A DNA stretch of 24,871 nt. Origin: CAYMLL01 sp964390645 (GTDB taxonomy: Bacteria > Planctomycetota > UBA8108). The stretch lies in NCBI GenBank assembly GCA_964390645.1, contig CAYMLL010000081.1, forward strand, positions 1-24,871. The letters are read 5' to 3'. Both the position numbers and the translations under genes were made by a program. This document shows positions 12,487-21,700 of the stretch, piece by piece (position 1 is the first letter of the stretch; each line of letters starts with the position of its first letter). Below the pieces are notes generated by a model, which saw only the letters and a program-made list of their open reading frames with translations, was not told the origin of the DNA and did no database searches.

Positions 12487-14368
12487 CTAGTTGCCGCTCA
12501 CGGGCGTGACCGCAGCGCGCCGGAAGCGGATGAGGACGCGCACCTTGCGGCTCCGTCCGGCGACCGAGGACCGCCGGTCCACGCCTCGCACCTCGCTCCC
12601 GTCTCGCGGCGACCGACCCGCGACCGATCCGCGAACGCCAGACGTCGGAACGCGACGCTCGAGCATCAAGTCACGCCGGGGAGACCGGACCGGAGCGGTC
12701 CCGTCCCCGGCAGAGGCCCGTTCAGCCTCCTGCGCCCCGTCGAGGCTCCCGTCACCGTCGAGCTTCCCGTCACCGTCGAGCTCCGCATCCTCCGCGACCG
12801 GCCTGTCCTCCGCGACCGGCCTGTCCTCCGCGAGCACGGTGCGCGGCTCGTCGGCGCTCTTGCGCTCGCCGAACGACCCGGGCACGCGCTGCCGCCGGAA
12901 GCGACCCCCATCCACGACCACGGCCGAATCGACGTCATCCTCTGGCGGGCTCGCAGGACGAGCGATGTTCTTCGCGGTGCGCGCCTCGGCCTTCGGGCTC
13001 GGGAGACTTCGCAGCGTCCGCGCCGCACGGGGCGGCGGGATCCCGCTCCCTCTTCCGGACCTCGCCGCAGCCTTCTTGCCGGACGCCGCACGGCCGACGG
13101 ACGCCCGCGTCGCGACGGTATCGTCGGCATCGAGGAGCTCCTCACGCCGGCCGGATCCCGCCGTACCGACGTCGACTCCGAGCCCCGCCGCAGCCTTCCT
13201 CGTGGCGTCCGATTCCGCGAGCTTCGTCGCCGCGCGAAACGACGGCTCCGAGGTCGCCACGAAAACGAAGCGGTCGAGCTCCTCGTGGAGCGCGTCGAGA
13301 TCGCTCTCGAGGATCTCGAGCTCGATCTGCCCGTACCCGACATCGCTTCCCGGGTCATCAGCGCCGGCGATCCCGAGGCCGGCAGCACCCGGCACCGACG
13401 GGGACGACGTGGACGACGTGGACGACGGGGCGAAGCGCCCGCGCACCTGCCGACGAAACGACCCCAGCTGGACGACGCGCGACGGGGGCACCTCGACGTT
13501 GTAGGTCATGCTGACCAGGAGGCCGCCCCTCCTCAGCGGCGTCCCGCGCACGCGATCGCGGCCACCGGCGACCTGTACCGCCGAGGCGCGGTCCCGCCGC
13601 CCCGCGAGCTTCGAGCCGGGGAAGGAGAACGCCTTGTCTCTCGACCCGGCTCCCGACGCCGCAAGACCCGCAAAGTCCCCTGGAGAAGAGGCCGAGCCCT
13701 CGGAAGAAGAGGCCGAGCCCTCGGAAGAAGAGGCCGAGCCCTCGGAAGAAGAGGCCGAGNNNNNNNNNNNNNNNNNNNNNNNNNNNNNNNNNNNNNNNNN
13801 NNNNNNNNNNNNNNNNNNNNNNNNNNNNNNNNNNNNNNNNNNNNNNNNNNNNNNNNNNNCCCTCGGAGGAAGCCACCGAGTCCTCGGAGAAAGCCACCGA
13901 GCCCTCGGAGGAAGAGGCCGAGCCCTCGGAGGAAGCCACCGAGCTCCCGGACGAAACACCCGGATCCGCCTGATCGAGCCACTTCCAGGCGACGACGCCG
14001 AAGAAGATCGTCAGCGCGGCCGCGAGCCCCGACACGAAAGGCCGCGCCAGGAAGAACTTGCCCCGGATCACCCCGGCGCGACGCCCGGGCGCCTCGGACG
14101 GCGAGGCGTCCACTCCGCGCCGCACCCAGTCGAGGAACCCCTCCGGCGCCGGACGGCTCGGCAGCCCCCGCAGGAGATCGACCGTCGCCTCGTAGGACCG
14201 CAGCATGTCGCTGCAGTGAGAGCACTTGCGGGCCTCCGCCGCGAGCTCCGCACGCTCCTCGGCGGTGAGCTCCGACGCGTCCGGCTCGACGAGCTCGCCG
14301 AGGTGCTCCTCGATCCGCCGGCAGAGGGCGGGATCGGCGTGTCGGGACTGGCTCTGCGGGCTGCTCAT
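12487..14368 (-). CDS. Anti-sigma-factor-like zinc-finger membrane protein, broken by an assembly gap
   Basis: One gene read in two frames because a 100-N placeholder lies inside it. Residues 1-70 resemble a zf-HC2 anti-sigma zinc finger (Cys16, then KCSHCSDML with Cys49 and Cys52), but the canonical His four before Cys49 is Glu; His51 might substitute. Residues ~112-131 form one transmembrane helix. A Ser/Glu stalk of heptads follows (SVASSEG, SASSSEG), interrupted by the gap, and resumes as SASSSEG three times. Beyond it is an unidentified domain with MTYNVEVPPSRVVQLGSF and IELEILESDLDALHEELDRF, then an Arg/Ser/Asp-rich disordered tail ending PVSGN. The frames join if the true gap length is a multiple of three. 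No sigma-factor gene is adjacent, so the partner is unknown. It lies downstream of the YccA-like gene on the same strand. Confidence 0.7.
12747..12833. repeat. Two adjacent 18-nt tandem repeats in the anti-sigma-like gene
   Basis: An 18-nt unit (plus strand TCCCGTCACCGTCGAGCT) occurs at 12747-12764 and 12765-12782. A second 18-nt unit (CCTCCGCGACCGGCCTGT) occurs at 12789-12806 and 12807-12824, with half a third copy. In protein these are LDGDG and AEDRPV repeats in the acidic tail. Both units preserve the frame. Confidence 0.9.
13403..13429. repeat. 9-nt tandem repeat GACGACGTG
   Basis: Three copies at 13403-13411, 13412-13420 and 13421-13429, the last with one change. On the minus strand they encode a Ser-Ser-Thr run in the linker of the anti-sigma-like protein. 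Confidence 0.85.
13688..13938. repeat. 21-nt heptad-coding tandem repeat containing the 100-N gap
   Basis: On the plus strand GAGGCCGAG recurs with an exact period of 21 at 13688, 13709, 13730 and 13751. After the gap, three to four more diverged 21-nt units run to about 13938. On the minus strand each unit encodes a heptad such as SASSSEG or SVASSEG. At least eight heptads are visible; the number hidden in the gap is unknown. Confidence 0.92.
13760..13859. other. 100-N assembly gap
   Basis: Exactly 100 N, the usual placeholder for a gap of unknown length, inside the 21-nt repeat array. Repeat collapse is the likely cause. Confidence 0.97.
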
Positions 14369-14466
14369 CGATCGTCTCCTCGGCGGCGGGGCCCCCCGCG
14401 GCCACGGCGCACTCTAAACCAAATAGACCCGCAACGGCCCCGCCACGTGGGCCCCCGACCCCCCCA

Positions 14467-14476
14467 NNNNNNNNNN
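14467..14476. other. 10-N assembly gap
   Basis: Ten N directly beside the 41/42-nt repeat, between the anti-sigma-like gene start and the YccA-like gene stop. The true length is unknown. Confidence 0.95.
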
Positions 14477-14588
14477 CGAAAACACGACGATGCAGCGCCC
14501 CGCGTGCCCACATTCCCCCGAAAACACCACCACGCAGCGCCCCGCGTGCCCGCATCCCCCGAAAACACCACGACGCAGCGCCCCGCGG
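14477..14588. repeat. 41/42-nt tandem repeat, about 2.7 copies
   Basis: Copies begin CGAAAACAC at 14477, 14519 and 14560 and share GCAGCGCCCCGCGTGCCC. Copy 1 is 42 and copy 2 is 41 bases; copy 3 is truncated after CCCCGCGG. The array starts at the N gap, so more copies may be missing. There are no unique spacers, so it is not a CRISPR array. It lies in the ~265-base intergenic region 14369-14633, where nothing else was recognised. Confidence 0.9.
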
Positions 14589-14633
14589 CGGCGCCGGGAA
14601 CGCGCGCGGCCCGGCAGGCTCCGGTCGGGCGGG

Positions 14634-15365
14634 TTAGTCGCGTCCCTGCAGGATCATCAGCAGCCGCAGGACGTACCAGAACAGCGTCACGAGCGACGAC
14701 AGCAGGGCCAGCGACGCGGCCACGTGCATGTCGACCGGGAAGCGCTTCTGAATCATCGACGTCTCGTAGACGATCATGCCGCACATCAGCGCGATCATCG
14801 CCACGGTGAAGACGATTCCGAGCGTGAACCCGAAGATCCAGCTGCAGATTATCAGGCCGAAGGCCGCGAAGGACAGGGTGCAGAGGACTCCGCGCAGGAA
14901 GGAGAAGTCCTTGCCGCTGATGAGCACGAAGCCGGTCAGGCCTCCGAAGGTCAGCCCGGTGATCAGCCCGGCCGTGCCGATCAGGTTCGCTCCCGGATAG
15001 AAGTTGTCCGCCATCCAGAGCATCGGGGCGAGGAGAACCGCCGTGGCGACGACGTAGAGCCCGAGGGCCAGGTACTGAACCCCCGCCGAGACACGCGAAG
15101 ACGCCATCGAGTGGGCGATCCAGCTGACGAGCATGTAGCCGCCCAGGATCATCAGCATGCCGTAGGGCTGCGTCTGCAGGAAGGGAATGAAGTTGTCGTC
15201 GACGATTCCGGACCGGAACAGCCAGAACACGACCGCGACGATGGCCACGACCCCGCCGGCCAGATGCGTGTAGGTGCGGCGCAGGAAGGCCGCGCGAGCC
15301 GCGTCCGCGGCGTTGATGACGAGCGACTCACCGCCGAGATAGGCCCGTTCTTCGTACTGCTGCAT
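14634..15365 (-). CDS. Bax inhibitor-1/YccA-family membrane protein
   Basis: A 243-residue protein with about seven hydrophobic segments after a ~28-residue cytoplasmic N-terminus (MQQYEERAYLGG to RRTYTHLAGGV). The pattern TYTHLAGG, TGLTFGGLTGFVLISGKDFS and ETSMIQKRFP followed by a C-terminal hydrophobic hairpin (AASLALLSSLVTLFWYVLRL) fits the bacterial BI-1/YccA family. Members are implicated in calcium leak and, for E. coli YccA, in modulating FtsH proteolysis; the role here is unknown. The ATG at 15363-15365 has AGGAG nine bases upstream (15375-15379), a clear ribosome-binding site. A 7-bp hairpin lies in the leader. The anti-sigma-like gene lies downstream on the same strand beyond a repeat and gap. 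Confidence 0.9.
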   Translation of the reverse strand: MQQYEERAYLGGESLVINAADAARAAFLRRTYTHLAGGVVAIVAVVFWLFRSGIVDDNFIPFLQTQPYGMLMILGGYMLVSWIAHSMASSRVSAGVQYLALGLYVVATAVLLAPMLWMADNFYPGANLIGTAGLITGLTFGGLTGFVLISGKDFSFLRGVLCTLSFAAFGLIICSWIFGFTLGIVFTVAMIALMCGMIVYETSMIQKRFPVDMHVAASLALLSSLVTLFWYVLRLLMILQGRD

Positions 15366-15388
15366 GATCGATTGCTCCTGAGGTTTCG

Positions 15389-15408
15389 CTGTCGCACGAC
15401 GGCGACAG
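15389..15408. promoter_or_regulatory. Dyad CTGTCGC-ACGACG-GCGACAG upstream of the YccA-like gene
   Basis: Seven-base perfect arms with a six-base loop, just upstream of the AGGAG site of the minus-strand YccA-like gene. It lies between the starts of two divergent genes and could be an operator or a leader hairpin. TACAAT (plus, 15410-15415) adjoins it and is a possible -10 box for the ATPase gene, though no good -35 box is seen. Confidence 0.35.
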
Positions 15409-15531
15409 GTACAATAAGGTTAGCCTGATTCCCGGCCCGGGACAAGCCCGGTCAAGATCCGCGCCCGGGCGGACGATGGAGAGGTATCCCCCTGTGGCGC
15501 CCGGGTTCCGCAAACACGAGATACGGAGACA

Positions 15532-16086
15532 ATGCCGTCCCCGAGCCCCCTCTTCTTCGTCCTCTCGGGTGGTCCCTGTGCAGGGAAGACCACCGCCGTG
15601 CGCGAGCTGGAGCGCCGCGGTCAGCGTGTGGTCCACGAGGCCGCGACGGAGATCATCGAAGATCCTCGCACTACCCGTCTGAGGCACGAGGATCCCCTCG
15701 AGTTCCAGCGCCGCGTCCTCGATCGCCAGCTCGCGAACGAGGCCCGCGTGCTCGAGTCGGAGGTCGCGGGCGACGCCGTCTTTCTCGACCGCGGCGTCGC
15801 GGACGGCTTCGCCTACCTGCGACACAACGGGGAGGAACCCTTCGCGGAGCTCCTCGACGCATGGCGGCTGGTCGCATCGCGCTATCGCGCCATCCTGATG
15901 CTCGAGCAGAATCCCGACTACGAGGATGCCTCCCATCGCTCCGAGACGGCGGAGACGGCGCGACGGATCGCGGCGACGATTCGCAGCGAGTACGAGAAGC
16001 GACACCCGCTGCTGGTCACGATCCCCTGGGGATCTGTCGCAGAGAGAGTCGATCGAGTGCTCGCGGAGGCAGAGAAACTTGCGTGA
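15532..16086 (+). CDS. AAA_28-type P-loop ATPase or kinase
   Basis: A 184-residue P-loop protein. Walker A is GGPCAGKTT (13-21). The acidic segment VFLDRGVADGFAYLR provides the DRG motif common to small NTPases and kinases of the AAA_28/NadR-kinase-like group. VVHEAATEIIEDPRT and a lid-like LEQNPDYEDASHRSETAETA complete the family pattern. The substrate is unknown; homologues are usually annotated as predicted ATPases. The ATG at 15532 has GGAG three to four bases before it, a rather short spacing. The enzyme I-like gene begins 8 bases after its stop, so the two are probably co-transcribed. Confidence 0.8.
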   Translation: MPSPSPLFFVLSGGPCAGKTTAVRELERRGQRVVHEAATEIIEDPRTTRLRHEDPLEFQRRVLDRQLANEARVLESEVAGDAVFLDRGVADGFAYLRHNGEEPFAELLDAWRLVASRYRAILMLEQNPDYEDASHRSETAETARRIAATIRSEYEKRHPLLVTIPWGSVAERVDRVLAEAEKLA

Positions 16087-16093
16087 GATCTTC

Positions 16094-17563
16094 GTGACCG
16101 AGCCGCCGGTATCCATCCCCCACAAGCTCTCGCTGGTCATCCAGCGATCGCACTCGCTGCAGGCGATCCTCGACTCGTGCGTCGAGATGGTCGCCGAGCA
16201 GATGCAGAGCGACGTCTGCTCGATCTACCTGCTTGACCCCGGCGGCCGCCGGCTGAGGCTGATGGCGTCACAGGGGCTGGACAGCGCCGCCGTCGGCAAG
16301 GTGGCGGTGAAGCCGGGAGAAGGGCTCACGGGGATCGTCGTCCAGGAGCTGAGATCTCTCGCCGTCGACGATGCATCGCAGCATCCCGGCTTCCTCTACT
16401 TCCCCGAGACGCGCGAGGAGCGCTTCAAGTCCTTCCTCGGCGTGCCGATGGCCATGCGCAACCGACCCGTCGGCGCGATCGTCGTGCAGACGGTCGACAA
16501 GCGCGAGTACACCCGATCCGACGTCGAGACCCTCGCCGCGACGGCGGCGCAGCTCGTCGGCGTCGTCGAGAACGCCCGGCTCGTCGAGGCGCTCGACCGC
16601 GGCGAGGAGGTCGCCGGCTTCCTCGACGACGTCCGCCGCTGGGGCAAGACCAGGACACAGTCGCATGAGCCTCCTCCTCCCGACACGACGTTCGAAGGCA
16701 CCGCGGCCTCGCCCGGAGTCGCGACCGCGCCCGTCGTGGTTCGTGGCACCGACGAGCTCGAGCCCGACGACACCGAGCACGAGTACCAGGGCGAGGAGGC
16801 CGAGAAGGGGCGCTTTCGCGACGCCCTCGAGCAGACGCGGCTCGACATCGTCGAGATCCAGCGCGCCGCCGAGCGCGAGACCGACGAGGAGCACGCGCTG
16901 ATCTTCAGCTCCCACCTGCTGCTCCTCAACGACCCGGTGCTGGCGTCGCGCATCGAGCACTCGATCGAGTCCGGGGACTGCGCCCACACCGCCGTGCACG
17001 AGGGACTCGAAGAGTTCGAGCGCCGCCTGCTGGACGTCTCCGATCCGTACATCCAGGAGCGTGTCGAGGACATCCGCGACCTGCGCGGTCGTCTGATCGG
17101 CCACCTCCTGCGTCCCGGCGACCAGGGACCGCAGCTGCGCGACCGCGTCGTCGTCGCGGTGGGCATCCCCCCGTCGCTCGTCGTCGAGCTCAAGGCGGAA
17201 GGCGCCAAGGGGCTCGTCACGGAGCGCGGCGGTACCACGTCTCACGGCGCGCTCCTGGCGCGATCGATGGGCATCCCCGCCGTGACCGGCGTCCGCGGGC
17301 TGTCGAGCCGCGTGCGCGGCGGCGATCTCCTCGTCGTCGACGGCGACAAGGGCAAGGTCATCGTGAATCCGTCGGCCGAGACCGAGACCGAGTACGCGCT
17401 GCGGGCGAGCCGCGCGGAGCGCTTGCGCACCGAGCACCTGGTCTACCGGGACCGTCCCGCGCAGACAGCGGACGGGATCCGGATCGAGCTCGACGCGAAC
17501 ATCGGCGTCGCGGGCGACCAACAGACCGCGCGCGAGAACCGCGCGGGAGGCGGCGGCCCGTAA
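16094..17563 (+). CDS. GAF-domain PTS enzyme I (ptsP type), N-terminal part ending at a premature stop
   Basis: First part of a phosphoenolpyruvate-protein phosphotransferase. Residues ~15-165 are a GAF domain (VCSIYLLDPGGRRLRLMASQ; RFKSFLGVPMAMRNRPVGAI), the PtsP/EI-Ntr arrangement. Residues ~195-435 are the enzyme I N-terminal and phosphohistidine domains (FEGTAASPGVATAPVVV; TERGGTTSHGALLARSMGIP with phosphorylated His384). The frame reaches the start of the PEP-binding barrel (LDANIGV), then a TAA at 17561-17563 (codon 490) stops it inside the GLYRTEF motif. The same frame continues unbroken afterwards as the remainder of the enzyme. Start taken as GTG 16094; TTG 16079 is an alternative. 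Enzyme I passes phosphate from PEP to HPr-like proteins; the Ntr branch is regulatory. No HPr or EIIA gene is in the window. Confidence 0.88.
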   Translation: MTEPPVSIPHKLSLVIQRSHSLQAILDSCVEMVAEQMQSDVCSIYLLDPGGRRLRLMASQGLDSAAVGKVAVKPGEGLTGIVVQELRSLAVDDASQHPGFLYFPETREERFKSFLGVPMAMRNRPVGAIVVQTVDKREYTRSDVETLAATAAQLVGVVENARLVEALDRGEEVAGFLDDVRRWGKTRTQSHEPPPPDTTFEGTAASPGVATAPVVVRGTDELEPDDTEHEYQGEEAEKGRFRDALEQTRLDIVEIQRAAERETDEEHALIFSSHLLLLNDPVLASRIEHSIESGDCAHTAVHEGLEEFERRLLDVSDPYIQERVEDIRDLRGRLIGHLLRPGDQGPQLRDRVVVAVGIPPSLVVELKAEGAKGLVTERGGTTSHGALLARSMGIPAVTGVRGLSSRVRGGDLLVVDGDKGKVIVNPSAETETEYALRASRAERLRTEHLVYRDRPAQTADGIRIELDANIGVAGDQQTARENRAGGGGP

Positions 17564-17584
17564 CGCACCGAGTTTTCGTTTATC

Positions 17585-18385
17585 GTGCGCGAGCAGTTTC
17601 CCACGCGCGAGGAGCAGGTGCGCATCTACTCGCACGCCTACGAGGTCTTTCCCGGGGGCAACATCAACTTCCGGCTCCTCGACCTCGGCGGCGACAAGTT
17701 CCTGCGCGGCGACGCGATGGCGGTCGACCGCACACCCTTCGCGAGCTACCGCTCCATCCGCGTGCTCCTGGACCACCCGCAAGTGCTGCGCGACCAGGTG
17801 CAGGCCTTCACACTCGCCGCGGGCGACCGACCGGTGAACCTGCTCGTGCCGATGATCAGCACCGTCGAGGAGGTGCGCCGCGTCCGCACGCTGGTGAGCG
17901 AATCGCTGGCGGCACTTCCGGACGCGAGCGACTACCGGCCTCCGCGGCTCGGTGTCATGATCGAGCTGCCCGCCGCGGTCGAGATCGCGCGCGCGCTCGC
18001 GAAGGAGGTCGACTTCTTCTCGATCGGCACCAACGACCTCATCCAGTTCTCGCTCGCCGCCGACCGCGAGAACTCGCGCGTCTCGTCCCGCGCCGACTCC
18101 TTCCATCCCGCCATCCTGAAGATGCTCCGGCGCACGATCGAGGCGGCGCACGCGGAAGGCAAGACGGTCGGACTCTGCGGCGAGATCGCCAACAACCGGC
18201 TGATCGCAGGCCTGCTGATCGCGATGGGAATCGACTCCCTCAGCGTCACGCCGAACGCCATTCCGGAGCTCAAGCAGGCGCTGGCCCTGATGAAGGTCGG
18301 TCGAGTCGGGGAGCACATCCCGGATCTGCTCGCGCTCGGGGACGGAACGGCGGTCGAGGGACGCCTCGCGGACCTCCTCGAGTAG
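17585..18385 (+). CDS. PTS enzyme I (ptsP type), C-terminal PEP-binding part
   Basis: The in-frame continuation of the preceding reading frame. GTG 17585 is the first start codon after the stop, but codons before it (RTEFSFI) already match enzyme I, so this is a fragment of one gene of 763 codons. It carries the PEP-utilising barrel: FRLLDLGGDKFLRG, LVPMISTVEEVR, GVMIELPAAVEIA, DFFSIGTNDLIQFSLAADRE, and GLCGEIANN with the catalytic cysteine. Full intact length (16094-18385) is close to E. coli PtsP (748). If the stop is real, neither fragment should be a working phosphotransferase alone unless both are made and assemble; a sequence error is equally possible. Confidence 0.85.
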   Translation: MREQFPTREEQVRIYSHAYEVFPGGNINFRLLDLGGDKFLRGDAMAVDRTPFASYRSIRVLLDHPQVLRDQVQAFTLAAGDRPVNLLVPMISTVEEVRRVRTLVSESLAALPDASDYRPPRLGVMIELPAAVEIARALAKEVDFFSIGTNDLIQFSLAADRENSRVSSRADSFHPAILKMLRRTIEAAHAEGKTVGLCGEIANNRLIAGLLIAMGIDSLSVTPNAIPELKQALALMKVGRVGEHIPDLLALGDGTAVEGRLADLLE

Positions 18386-18754
18386 CTCGCGCGCGCGCCA
18401 GTCCGGATTCCTCACCGATTTCGTGGCGAGAGGTCACGAGTTGCGCCGTGGACGGCGTCGGGCTGCGCGGCTCGACGGGGATGTCAGCAACGCTGCAGCC
18501 TTGCTCGTCGGGACCGTCGCACTCGAGCCCGCGCGGAGCGGTGGAGGAGCGAGCCGCGTGACGCCGGGAAGGGTCGAGACGGAGGTCTGAGCAACAGCGC
18601 CGCGAAGGTCGCGAAGGAGGGCCCTGGGGCTCGTCGAGCTCGGGGACAGGGGAAGCTCCCCGCGCGGGCTCTCCGGTCAGCGAAAAGCTTACCGTGCGCC
18701 GGACCTCGAGCGCTACAATCAGCGGACGTCAGTCAGGCCCCGGGAGAACGTCGA
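18386..18754. other. Intergenic region with a promoter before the FG-GAP gene
   Basis: No gene is supported in these ~370 bases. Short hairpins occur at 18629-18639 (GCTCG-T-CGAGC) and 18649-18661 (GGGGA-AGC-TCCCC), neither with a T-run. TACAAT at 18714-18719 is a good -10 candidate for the gene at 18755, without a clear -35 box at 16-18 bases. GGAG at 18743-18746, eight bases before the ATG, is the ribosome-binding site. Confidence 0.45.
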
Positions 18755-21700
18755 ATGCCGTCTTCGCTGAACGCTCGCAATCGGCTCCTGGTCGCCCTCC
18801 TCGCGGTTGCCTCCGCCGCCAGCCTCGAGGCTCAGCTCCTCGAGAACCTCCAGACCCTCAGCGATCGTCTCGAGGTCGGCCCGCCCCGGGATGACCTCGA
18901 AGGTCGCGGCTCGGAGGGACCCAAGGGCATCGCCACCGCGGACTTCGACAGGAACGGAGCGCCCGACTTCGCGGTGGGCAGCACCGACGGCACCATCACG
19001 GTCTACCTCAACTCCGGCGAGGCGGAGTTCGGCGAGCGGATCGTGCTGCCGAGCGGCACGTCGTCGCTGCGTCAGATGATCACCGCCGACGTCACCGCCA
19101 GCGGCTACGACGACATCATCGCCGCGGCGCCGCACGACGGAGTGATCGTCATCATCCCCAACCACGAGGGCACCTTCGGCGCTCCGACGCTGATCCCTAC
19201 GTGGAGGCACGCGCGCAACCTGGCCACCGGCGACTTCAACGCCGATGGCCGGGTCGACATCGCCGTCGCCGGATCCCGCGGCTCCCCCGCCGAGAACGCG
19301 GAAAACCAGGGCCAGGCGGAACCCCGCGGCGTGGCGATCTTCCACGGCGCCCCCGGCGGCCGGCTGACCCGCGGCGAGGTCATTCCGGGGCTCGACGCCG
19401 GAGGCCACACCCGACCGGTCTACTCGCTGCGAACGCGGCCCTCGCGCGTCGGCGACGGTGACGAGCTCGTGCTGACGCACGCCTGGAGTGATCGCGTCTG
19501 GATCCTGCGCCCGTCGCACCAGTCCCGGCTCGAGGTCGCCGCGACGACACCCCTCCTGCGCACGGGCGCCGCGGACGCCGAGTCCTTCGCCCGGGCCGAG
19601 GGCGCGTACTATCTCGACCTGGGACCGATCGGCGCGCCGAACACGTCCGGAATCGACTCGCTCGTCACCGTACATCGCAACTCGCTGAGCGTCGAGATCC
19701 GCTCCCCGACGGCGGACGGGCTCTCGTTCGAGTCTGCGCCGTCACAGATCCTGTCGATTCCGGGCGGTCCGCGCGCGGCCCGTATCGTCGACCTCGACTC
19801 CGACGGCTGGAACGACCTCGTCGTCGTCGTGCGCAACCACGAACGTGTGCTCACCTACCGCAACGTGAGGGGCCGGCTCGAGCCACAGTACGAGAGCCCC
19901 GTCGGCAAGAGCCCGCGCGATCTGGCCGTCGCCGACTTCAACGGCGATGGCGAGCCTGACATCGCGGTGATCAACCGGCGCTCGAACGATGTCAGCGTCC
20001 TCGAGAGCTTCCCTCAGGCGGCCGGATTCGAGTCGCTCGATCTGGTCTACCTGATCGATGCCGACGTCGGCGATCTCGCGATCGGCGCGCTCAGCGAGGA
20101 CGGACGCGACGACGTCGTCCAGCTCCATCGCGCCACCGGCGAGATCAGCGTCCGCCTGGCGCTCCCGGACGGACGACTCGCTCCACCGACCTTCTTCTCG
20201 ATGGGCTACGTGCCTGCCGACCTTCGCCTGGCCGACCTCGACGCCGACGGCCACCTCGACGTGGCCACGGCGAATCTCGGACGCCCGGGCGTGTGCTCCG
20301 GCAGCCTCGCGATGCGATTCGGCGACGGCGACGGAAACCTCGGAGCCCTGCGGGAGTTCGATCCCGGCGATGCTGGTCGCCTCTTCGGGCTCGAAGTCCG
20401 CGACTTCAGCGGCGATGGAATCCTCGACGTCGCCGTCGGGTACCTCGACTGCCGCATCAGCTTCTTCCGGGGCAACGAGGACGGGACCTTCGAGGCGACG
20501 GGCTCGCAGTTCTACATCTACGAGCCGCGCGCGATGTGCTCCGGCGATCTCGACAACGACGGCGACATCGACCTGATCGGGGCCTCGTACAGCGGCGATA
20601 TCGTCGTCATCGAGAACGAGGGCGACATGCTCGACACGGAGCCTCTGCGGAGCGAGATCTACCGGACTTCCCGTGGTATACGACGCACGAGCACGGTGAC
20701 CTGCGTCGACGTCGACAGCGACGGCAACGCCGACATCCTCGTCGGCAACGACCACGGCACGTACCTCATACTCGGCACAGAGACGATGGCATTCAGACCT
20801 ACCGCGCAGCCTCTGGAGGGCGCTCAGTTCCCGGTAAGCCGGCTCGAGAACACCGATCTCGACGGCGACGGCGATCCCGAGATCATCGCGGCCTGCCGGG
20901 TCTTCTCCTGCCTCACCGTGCTGACACGGGGTGAGGACGGCAACTACGGACATGCGCTCACCGTCGACGTCCCGACCGCCGAGCACATCGCGCACGGCGA
21001 TCTCGACGGAGACGGCCGGACCGACCTCGTCGGCAGCGGCGACGTGCTCTGGACCGCCCTCAGCGGACGGCGGCCGGAGCCGTCGGCGCCCTCTGCAACG
21101 GACGCGCCGCGGACGCGCTCACCGGGCCCGGTGCTCAACGAGATCCTGGCGATGAACAGTGAGCTCTCCTTGGGTGAAAGTGGCGGACGCACCTCCGACT
21201 TCGTCGAGCTCTACAACGGCTCGGATCGCGACGTCACGCTCGATGGCTGGATCATCGTGCTGCGTGGGTCCGTGCCGGAAAACGGCCCCCGCTCGTTCAC
21301 CTTCGGCTCCGGAGTGACGATCGGCGCCGGAGACCACCTGCTGGTCATCTTCGACCGCCGCGACTCCCTGACGTACCCGCACCGGGCCGACTTCCGGATC
21401 CCGGGCTCCGGCGGAACCCTGAGCCTCCTGGACCGCGACGGCGACGAGATCGATGCGGTGACGTTCGGCCCGCAGTTCCCGGACGTCTCCTACGCCCGCT
21501 ACCGCGACGGCGTCTCCGGATTCGCCTTCAATCCCGCACCGAGCCCTGGAGAGCCGAACACGGACAACGGCACGATCGATCCGCAGCTCGAGATCCTCAA
21601 CTTCGGTCCGGACGATCTGGCGATGACCGAGGCGACACGGATGCCGATGCCCGGCGATCCTGTGCGCATCTTCGTTCGCGGTCGTGACGAGGTCGGCATC

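Noticed and set aside
12418..14268. 616-codon plus-strand frame through the N gap
   Set aside because: Arg/Pro-rich shadow; the minus-strand frame gives a zinc-finger-like head, membrane helix and consistent heptads.
14477..14588. Possible CRISPR array
   Set aside because: The units are contiguous with no unique spacers and no cas genes are present.
16268..18415. 715-codon minus-strand open frame opposite the enzyme I gene
   Set aside because: It is low-complexity (Asp/Val/Arg-rich) antisense to clear enzyme I domains.
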